In this document: positions 5,893 through 6,306 of the stretch, one piece after another
How the letters are laid out: every line of letters starts with the position of its first letter
Numbering within the stretch: position 1 is the stretch's first letter
Source of the DNA: Tannerella sp.
GTDB taxonomy: Bacteria; Bacteroidota; Bacteroidia; Bacteroidales; Tannerellaceae
Direction of reading: 5' to 3'
Length of the DNA stretch: 6,306 nucleotides
NCBI GenBank assembly: GCA_031271245.1
Contig: JAISWC010000033.1
Location: 1 to 6,306 of the forward strand
Notes under the pieces: generated by a model
Databases searched by the model: none
What the model was told of the DNA's origin: nothing
Seen by the model: the letters and a program-made list of their open reading frames with translations, nothing else
Position numbers and translations under genes: made by a program

Positions 5893-6060
5893 GTTGAGGC
5901 TTTGGACTGTCAGTTCATCTCTTCAATTCACCAGATTGGGGCGATGGACAGTCGGTCCATCTCTTCAATTCTCCAGGTTGAGGCGATGGACAGTCGGTCC
6001 ATCCCTTCAACTCACCAGGTTGAGGCTTTGTACTGTCGGTCCATCTCTTCAACTCACCGG
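5893..6060 (+). repeat. Four 42-bp tandem repeats
   Basis: Units are 5893-5934, 5935-5976, 5977-6018 and 6019-6060, each exactly 42 bp, starting GTTGAGGC or a variant and ending in CACCAG or similar; a degraded fifth start follows at 6061 with one extra base. Units 2 and 3 differ at about five positions. Both contain the palindrome GATGGAC-AGTCG-GTCCATC (5943-5961 and 5985-6003). Units 1 and 4, and the fifth fragment, share a different left half (GAGGCTTTG). Because 42 is a multiple of three, several frames stay open through the array, but these look like chance. Confidence 0.92.
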
Positions 6061-6098
6061 GTTTGAGGCTTTGAACGCTGTATCGTCCGAACGGCGCG

Positions 6099-6115
6099 AC
6101 AATTTGAAATGTACC
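6099..6115 (-). repeat. Right 17-bp inverted repeat
   Basis: ACAATTTGAAATGTACC; exact reverse complement of 5861-5877. Confidence 0.88.
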
Positions 6116-6193
6116 TTTTCAGGCAAAGAAAAACCGCATACTTGCAAGCCGAAAAAGCCTCCTCTCCCTGTCTGTTTACTTGCAGAAAAATTC

Positions 6194-6201
6194 TATCTTT
6201 G
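6194..6201 (+). promoter_or_regulatory. Promoter -7 box for the exported-protein gene
   Basis: TATCTTTG is a perfect TAnnTTTG box 33 bases before the ATG at 6235. No good -33 box is seen at the expected distance: TTGC at 6180-6183 is too close and TGTT at 6173-6176 is a weak candidate. The A-rich leader (AATAACAAACACC) lacks a Shine-Dalgarno, as is usual in this phylum. Confidence 0.65.
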
Positions 6202-6234
6202 TACGATTAATAACAAACACCTAATTGCAATACA

Positions 6235-6306
6235 ATGATTAAAAAGATTCTATTTATTTTCAGTTCGGCAGTTCTACTGCTTTTATCCGCCGGCGGGAAA
6301 GAAGTT
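6235..6306 (+). CDS. Exported protein of unknown function, N-terminal fragment
   Basis: The window ends after 24 codons, all open. The start is a short basic segment (MIKK) followed by a hydrophobic stretch, ILFIFSSAVLLLLSA, then GGKEV, which is a good Sec signal peptide with likely cleavage after LSA. There is no cysteine at the expected lipobox position in the part seen, so it does not look like a lipoprotein. The ATG fits the promoter box at 6194-6201. I do not recognise the family; the mature protein is beyond the window. It runs divergently from hexokinase, separated by the repeat element. Confidence 0.7.
   Translation, partial: MIKKILFIFSSAVLLLLSAGGKEV

Larger units (their letters stand above)
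5858..6115. mobile_element. Compound repeat element: 17-bp inverted repeats around a 42-bp tandem array
   Basis: A perfect 17-bp inverted repeat (5861-5877 and 6099-6115) encloses four 42-bp tandem repeats. The outer sequences TTTTCTGG (5851-5858) and TTTTCAGG (6116-6123) are direct repeats with one mismatch, which might be an imperfect target duplication. The element fills most of the 491-bp spacer between the divergent hexokinase and exported-protein genes. No believable gene lies within it. A miniature mobile element, a structured RNA or an intergenic repeat family are all possible. Beyond it, 6116-6193 holds nothing I recognise. Confidence 0.5.

Noticed and set aside
5893..6060. CRISPR array.
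   Set aside because: Repeats are directly abutting with no unique spacers, and no cas gene is near.
5800..6238. Two overlapping plus-strand reading frames across the 42-bp repeats (5800-6066 and 5894-6238), giving proteins with 14-residue repeats.
   Set aside because: They are open only because 42 is a multiple of three. Neither has a promoter or leader of its own, composition is not protein-like, and the second runs through the promoter and into the ATG of the exported-protein gene.

Overview
The window looks like chromosome from a member of the Bacteroidota, probably Bacteroidales. Three promoters match the Bacteroidota pattern: a -7 box TAnnTTTG (TATCTTTG at 494-501 and 6194-6201, TAACTTTG on the minus strand at 5814-5821), with a TTGG/TTGC -33 box in front of two of them. 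Gene leaders are A-rich without a clear Shine-Dalgarno, and the proteins resemble Bacteroides/Parabacteroides/Tannerella-type homologues. Coding DNA is fairly GC-rich; the spacers are visibly AT-rich. Genus cannot be fixed from sequence alone.

Layout: (1) 1-249, the 3' end of a gene whose product resembles the C-terminal domain of a GH29 alpha-L-fucosidase. (2) 253-457, a foldback element with 27/28-bp terminal inverted repeats that starts three bases after that stop codon and contains a 36-pair hairpin at 319-393. (3) 472-541, a promoter followed at once by a short leader that folds on paper as an H-type pseudoknot with the layout of a class I preQ1 riboswitch. (4) 542-4478, a tightly packed plus-strand run of four genes: queC, queF, a GT3 (eukaryote-type) glycogen synthase and an FkbM-type methyltransferase. 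(5) 4478-4513, a perfect 13-bp bidirectional terminator stem between convergent genes. (6) 4535-5743, a minus-strand eukaryote-type hexokinase. (7) 5744-6234, a 491-bp spacer holding the hexokinase promoter, a second compound element (17-bp inverted repeats around four 42-bp tandem repeats) and a promoter. (8) 6235 to the end, the start of an exported protein.

How the genes fit together: QueC makes preQ0 and QueF reduces it to preQ1, so a preQ1-sensing leader in front of queC would be end-product feedback. Hexokinase supplies glucose-6-phosphate, which is both the route to sugar nucleotides and the known activator of GT3 glycogen synthases; the two genes face each other. The FkbM protein probably methylates a sugar or similar hydroxyl, but its substrate is unknown.

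The strongest candidates for something undescribed are the riboswitch-like leader at 505-541, the hairpin at 319-393 whose non-Watson-Crick pairs are almost all G-U on one strand, and the repeat element at 5858-6115. None has been tested against a database here.
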